A DNA stretch of 64,000 nt from Cordilura impudica (taxonomy: Eukaryota; Arthropoda; Insecta; Diptera; Scathophagidae): positions 102,062,107 through 102,126,106 of the forward strand of contig OY821517.1 in NCBI GenBank assembly GCA_963682025.1. The letters run 5' to 3'. Below, in pieces: positions 58,746 through 64,000 of the stretch; position 1 is the first letter of the stretch, and each line of letters starts with the position of its first letter. The notes beneath the pieces are model-generated. The model was not told where the DNA came from and made no database searches. It saw only the letters and a list, made by a program, of their open reading frames with translations. The position numbers and the translations under genes are program-made.

Positions 58746-60399
58746 GCTAGGTATTTTTACTACCTACTACAAATCGATATCAAATCTGATTAATATCTTA
58801 TACACTACACATAACCAAACTTAATATTTTCTTAAAGGAATGCAATTTTTTCAACCATCTACAATCCCTAAATTTGCTTTACAATATAAAGCCAAGATAT
58901 AAGTTACGAAAGTCGATATTAGGTTTACCTTAAATACTAAAAGTTTACATACAATACATGTCAAGAGTACACCTAATCAAAGATTGGAAGTTGAATGGTA
59001 TAAAAGTTAAATATAGTTTCTGATTTGATGCTCTGTACAAAATGTGGATGCCAATAGCATGCCACTGAAGTAACAAGCAACACATACATATTAAAAGTCT
59101 CAGGAATAATATTTCAAAGTTAATATAATTGCTGATAAACAAGTTTGTAAGTAAGTAGTATGTTTATATCTCACAACATGGGTTCACCTTTTATTCTATG
59201 CCTTATGGCTGTATGTGTATCATTTATAATCGCTGGTGTTGAATATCTTTTAAAATATAAAATACTTCCCAATGATTTGTGACCAACATGAACAGCCACA
59301 CACACACATAGAATCAAACAACAAAAAAAAAAAAAAAAAAATAACTCCCTTATCTATTTTATTTTGTTCCACATTGGCCAGAAATTCCTTGTTGGTAAAA
59401 CACATTTAGTGTTATACGAGTACATATTATACGTTTTTATTAAATGTCTCTCACAGCAGGTGGTCTCCATAGGAGCCTTATGCGTTGACAGGACAATTTA
59501 AAGGTTATTGTAGACTTAATTACGGTAATATTTTAATCACATTTAAAAACAACGATATATTTGAGTAGAGAAGTTTAAGTTAACTACCAGACCCCGGATT
59601 TTTATACATGGAAAAATATGAAAGCAAAACCATTATAAAAAGAAGTTGGCATTAAAAAATAGACAATGACAAATCCGTTGTGTTTTTATATTGTGATATT
59701 TGTAACTAATTACCCAAATACTTGACCGCGATCTACCTTTTGTTATATCAATGATCGTAAATCCGTTTGACTGTCTGTTTTTCATGAAAATCTTGCTCTC
59801 AAATAACATTTGATATTATTTGGGATACAAGATTTGATCGCAGTGAAAAGTTGGCTGTCAAATTTGTTACATGAAAAGTCAATAAATCATTTTCGAATAA
59901 GTAGAAAAGTTATAGTGTGTGAGCCCTGGAAAGATAACATGAATATCGACATCAAGAAAGAGAATATCACAACAGCACACTGCCTGAACATGATAAGGTC
60001 GAATGGGTTACAATGTACGATACAAGAAACTACAGGGGAAGACTTACACAAAAAAAAAAACAAAAATAATCGTCCATCCGTTCATAAAAAATAAACAAAC
60101 AAGTTCAAATGCATATGCAGTGGTGGTAACAACAACAATATTGAACCAGTACTCCCTTTTCTATAATAACTATGAAGAAAAATAAGAAAATAAGTAATGG
60201 CATGGAAAACTATAATAACACTGTACAAAAATTTTCTTTTCTATCAGCTTCTCTTCCCAATTAAAATACCTGTAAAAAAAATTGTGTTTTGGAAAGTGAA
60301 ATCAGAAATATAATAGAATAGAAATATAAAAAATGTTCTATTTAGTAAACTAAAAAGAAATATAACGTTATATAAAAATCATAAAATTTGTAAGGGTGC
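58746..60399. other. Unassigned region
   Basis: No clear family. The 59810-60094 frame (LLHEKSINHFRISRKV..., ENITTAHCLNMIRSNG) looks protein-like but is unrecognised. A CA/poly-A tract is at 59298-59341. Confidence 0.35.
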
Positions 60400-60782
60400 C
60401 CCCTAAGGAGGTTTCGAAGGGAATAGATCTCGAAGAAAAAAAAAAAATGCTTCCTCGAAAAAGAAATAGAGGTCAGCATCACTGCGGCTGCCAGATTTAT
60501 AGTACGGAATAATAAAAGATTATTTCTATCACTTTGGGATGAAGCCAAATTCAAGAGGGCTTTTATATCAGTGAGTTAGCGGAGTTGCTATTACTTCGGC
60601 ACAAGTTGTCAAAATGCAACTGGGGCTATCATCAGCCCAATGATGAATTAAACCTTTTCTGCCTTTCAGTCTCTTAAGAACAGTCAACACATCTAGGGAG
60701 GAGATATTAATTGTCCTATTTAACATCATTGTGGAAGAAGTGGATACAAAGAATTCAGAAAAAAACATTTGCAGTACCATTA
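60400..60782 (-). pseudogene. Reverse transcriptase fragment of a non-LTR element
   Basis: Minus-strand text LDVLTVLKRLKGRKG, DDSPSCILTTCAEVIATPLT and, after a frame change, SFIIPYYKSGSRSDAD. These match the start of the RT domain in Jockey/CR1-type elements, where a conserved order is L-LK--KA-G-D-IP--(L)K-CA---A-PL and then (S)-IIPL-KSGSR-D. Several stops. It points away from the endonuclease fragment next to it. Confidence 0.7.
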
Positions 60783-60937
60783 ACTAGCATAGTGGTTGGA
60801 TATGATGTAATTTTACATTTAGAATTTACAAAGATGTAAAATATTTTTGAATTTTTTCTAATATTTGATTTCTTGTTGATAAGATAAGTGTTGTATCGTT
60901 TTTGCCTTTTGATAATAGGACATTGGACATTATTCGA

Positions 60938-61700
60938 CATTAACGCGCAGTGTTCAAATAAGAAGATGGATGAGTTTCGATTTATTTTTGAAGAATCTAA
61001 TGTCGATATTATATGTGTTTCAGAATCCTGGTTTCACGTTGACACTTGGGATATTTTTTTTTATAAATTAAATGGCAATCGTCTCTTTCGGTCGGATAGA
61101 ACTACGAATGCAGGTTGCCTTGCTATTTATTTAAAAGTATCAATTATATGTAAATTTTAATGCAAAAATCTTGTGCAAGATGAAAATCTGGCCAACAATG
61201 AGGATGCAGAAAATAAAGTTGTTGTTTCGGAAACTAGCAAAGTTGAATATCTATTTATTGAAATCGTTAACAGTAATCAAAAGTTTTTACTAGGTACTGT
61301 GTATAAACCTAATAGAAATATTAATATTTATCCGTTTTTTGACGAGCTAAGAACTCTTTCTATTGGCTATACTGATGTTATTCTTAACTGGAGACTTTAA
61401 TACAAATTTACTAGCAGACAAAAGTCTAATAGAAGAAATGAGTGCCATTGGATTAATTTTAATGACCAGTTTACCTCTACTTCAAGTACGCTACTGGCTC
61501 TTTGATTTACGGATAATCCTGCTATACCACTGTTACATGGCCAGCTGTCCGCAGGTATGTTCTCAAAACATGATCTAATTGTTTTGTCACGCAACTTTTC
61601 ATTTCCGGTCCAAGAACAAACTAGTTACAACTTCTATAGATTTTAGAATCATTGATTTTCTATCAATGGAAACTGAACTTGCAAGAATGAATCTGATGAT
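60938..61700 (+). pseudogene. APE-type endonuclease domain of a non-LTR element
   Basis: INAQCSNKKMDEFRFIFEES, VDIICVSESWF (catalytic Glu), RSDRTTNAGCLAIYLK, KFLLGTVYKPN, then in another frame TGDFNTNLL (catalytic Asp-Asn) and FSKHDLIVLS (the conserved His-Asp). The order and spacing are those of the endonuclease of Jockey/CR1-like retrotransposons. At least three frameshifts or stops. Confidence 0.8.
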
Positions 61701-61749
61701 TATGATCAAACTAATTTTTTGCAAAGTAATGCTCAAAGCTTATCCAAAA

Positions 61750-61998
61750 ATTTGGCTTATACAATAAAAAATGTTTCATTTGAAAATCTGCTAAAATGCC
61801 GAACACCAGATTATCCTTACAAAAGATTGCAATTTTACCGATCTAATAGAGAGAATGAAATGAACTCAAATCGGTATCAAATACAAATATCTGAAAAACA
61901 CTTTTTTGTATAAACTATAGAACTTTGGAACCAACTACCTTATAATACACAAACCATTACCAATACAAAGCTCTTTAAAACAGAAATATTTCGCCATT
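61750..61998 (+). pseudogene. C-terminal end of the non-LTR ORF2
   Basis: FYRSNRENEMNSNRYQIQIS, EKHFFV, stop, TIELWNQLPYN and LFKTEIFRHF. The FF-R-IELWN-LP block is the usual C-terminus of many non-LTR polymerases. The RT core that should lie between it and the endonuclease is missing here. Hel-1 copy G starts right after. Confidence 0.7.
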
Positions 61999-62000
61999 TT

Positions 62001-62808
62001 TATACCCTATACCACTATGTGGTTTGGGTATAATGACTTTGTGCTGCTGTTTGTAACAACCAAAAATATTTGACCTAGACCCATCTTTAATTATACCGAT
62101 CGAATCAGAATCACTTTCTGAGTTGATTTAACAATGTCCGTCCGTCCGTCCGTCCGTCCGTCCGTCCGTCCGTCCGTCCGTCTGTGTGTCCATGTAAAGC
62201 TTTTAATCAAACTGCAGGTCGCAAATATGAATATATTTTGATGAAATTTGGTATATAAGCTTTTATCGGCCATGGGATGAACGCTATTGAAATTGGTGAG
62301 AATCGGTCCATGTTCAGACCTAGCCCCCATACAAATTACCCATATGAAATCGACATAAATTGCCATAAGATCCAAATTATCATATATATGTTACTCAAAT
62401 TGGGTTTGCATGCGTTCATTACATCCACTAATGAGTAGTCCAAAAATGATCCCTTTGACCCCATATAGAGCTGCTTCCCGATCTTCACTTAAATCTATTA
62501 AAAAACAAAAATATTGCACTGATTCTTCTCAAATTTTGTTTGTATATATTTTTGCAAAACACAAGAGACTTTACCAAACATGATCAGGATCGGTCCATTT
62601 TTGGACCTAGTCCCTTTATAGATATAGCATCCGATATGAACTTTTTCATATCTGCAGCCAAAAAAAAATAATAAAAATCCCACTCAAATTTGGTTTTTTG
62701 CTTATTTTCAATGTCCAGTTAGTTGGGCCTAAGAGATAGGGTTTCTAAACGCATGGTATAGGGTATCGTATAGTCGGTCTAGACCGACTATAATTTTCTT
62801 ACTTGTTT
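62001..62808 (+). mobile_element. Hel-1 copy G
   Basis: Complete copy, close to copies D and E, with about 11 GTCC units at 62136-62180. It ends GTCGGTCTAGACCGACTATA then CTTACTTGTTT. Confidence 0.85.
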
Positions 62809-62862
62809 GTGTTGCACTTAAATTTTTTATTTATTTTTTTCTTTCTTGTCAATATTTCTTTT

Positions 62863-63651
62863 TACACACTATACCGCTATGTGGTTTGGGTATAATGACT
62901 TTGTGCTGCTGTTTGTAACAACCAAAAATATTTGGCCTACACTCATCTTTAATTATACCGATCGAATCAGAATCACTATCTGATTCGATTTAACGGTGTC
63001 CGTCCGTCCGTCCGTCTGTGTGTCCATGTAAACTTTGTAATCAAACTACAGGTCGCAAATATGAATATATTCTAATGAAGTTTGGTATATAAGCTTTTAT
63101 CGGTCATAGGATGAACGCTGTTGAAATTGGTGAAATTAGGTCCATGTTCAGACCTAGTCCCCATATAAATGACTCTTATGAAATCGACTTAAATTGCCAT
63201 AAGCTCCAAATTTTCATATAGATCTGGGTCAAATTGGGTTTGTGTGTGTTTATTACATCCATCTATCAGTTAACCAAAAATAAACCCCATATGGCAATTC
63301 TTTGTCGTAGCACCCATATAAAGCTGCTTCCCGATTTTCACTTAAATCTATCAAAAAACAAAAATATTACACAGTTTTTTCTTAAATTTGGTTTATATAT
63401 ATTTTTTTCGAAATATAAGTGACCTTACCAAATATGGTCAGTATCTGTCCATTTTTCGACCTGATCCCCATATAATTACAGCATTCGATAGGAACTTTTT
63501 CAGCCAAAAAAATTAATAACAATGCCACTCAAATTTGGTTTATGCTTATTTTCTATATCCACTTAGTTGGACCGAAGAGATAGGGTCTCTAAGCCATGGT
63601 ATAGGATATCGTATAGTCGATCTAGACCGACTATAATTTTCTTACTTGTTT
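62863..63651 (+). mobile_element. Hel-1 copy O
   Basis: Complete but older copy in tandem with copy G, 54 bp apart. It starts TTTACACACTATACCGCTAT. The end has a one-base-worn palindrome, GTCGATCTAGACCGAC. Confidence 0.85.
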
Positions 63652-64000
63652 ATTTCTCTATTAATTGATTAATTTGAAATAAACATTTATGTGTAAGTTC
63701 CTATCAATTTTGAACAAAATTATTTTTTAAAATTAAAATTATTATCTTTCAATGATAATAAGGCCTAACGTTTTAATGTAAGTAAAAAAAAAAATTCAAA
63801 AATAAATAAAATTATTAAAATTTCGTTGTCGAAAATAATGCTTTCGAGAAAAATAACTTTTTATATATGTAAATATAAAGGGGGGTTCATTACTTAGGTC
63901 AGTATGTTTTTATTAATAACTTTTTAAAAAATAGTGCTAGAGAAATGGGGATGTCACGTAAATATAAAGCGTTGTTAGTAGAATATGATAACATACATAA
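63652..64000. other. AT-rich end of window
   Basis: Nothing recognised. Confidence 0.4.

Overview
This is an AT-rich eukaryotic window, almost certainly from a higher fly (Diptera). The reasons are the short introns of about 60-90 bp, the abundance of short non-autonomous elements with a GTCC/GTCY tetranucleotide core (the mini-me/DINE/Helentron style of dipteran genomes), and fossils of mariner, Tc1, pogo, Transib, piggyBac, Harbinger and Jockey/CR1-like elements. I see no bacterial genes, rRNA, tRNA or CRISPR array. One gene looks intact: a two-exon F-box/leucine-rich-repeat protein (20884-22698). Its second exon lies beyond the long open frame and is inferred from splice sites. A broken duplicate of its 5' end lies at 23123-23262. 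Nearly everything else is mobile DNA or pseudogene. Family names used here are mine.

Layout. 1-2420: copy 1 of a 2.4-kb terminal-inverted-repeat element (TIR-A). 2590-3960: an intron-bearing VAC14 pseudogene. 4069-6122: two Hel-1 copies and a Hel-3 copy. 6601-13545: a pile of Hel-2 copies forming a multi-kb inverted repeat. 14018-16437: the complete TIR-A copy, with a Hel-2 copy (16438-19402) joined to its last base. 20127-20650: a Harbinger-type MITE with a TTA target duplication and a MADF-like ORF remnant. 20884-22698: the F-box gene. 23663-25674: a Hel-1 copy containing a palindromic element (8-bp target duplication), which contains a piggyBac-type MITE (TTAA) at its dyad centre. 25805-29264: Hel-2. 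30820-31735: Transib-like (RAG1-related) transposase pseudogene. 33432-37252: Hel-1 copies and a deleted mariner. 38516-39316: Hel-3. 40381-44985: Hel-1, MITE and Hel-3 nests. 45371-46865: a TIR element (TIR-W) containing a member of the FB-X family. 47136-50722: a pogo fossil and a 3-kb FB-X element filled with a 21-bp minisatellite. 50765-51235: Tc1 fossil. 52365-53459: an inverted FB-X member with a different tandem array. 53545-54095: another Tc1/mariner fossil. 54237-63651: five more Hel-1 copies (one 5'-truncated), plus pieces of a non-LTR retrotransposon in opposite orientations.

Families. Hel-1 (about 0.8 kb, at least 15 copies), Hel-2 (about 3-3.5 kb) and Hel-3 (about 0.8 kb) are unrelated over most of their length. 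All end in a short palindrome followed by the tail TTACTTGTTT, and Hel-1 and Hel-2 also begin with a TATACCC...GGGTATA hairpin. I read them as non-autonomous Helitron/Helentron-type elements. FB-X elements share a GATGTGTAAACATCT inverted repeat and carry different tandem arrays inside. Boundaries were read by eye, and those without target duplications are good to roughly 5-30 bp. There is no operon-like organisation. The main story is layered insertion, with target-site duplications that let several layers be ordered in time.
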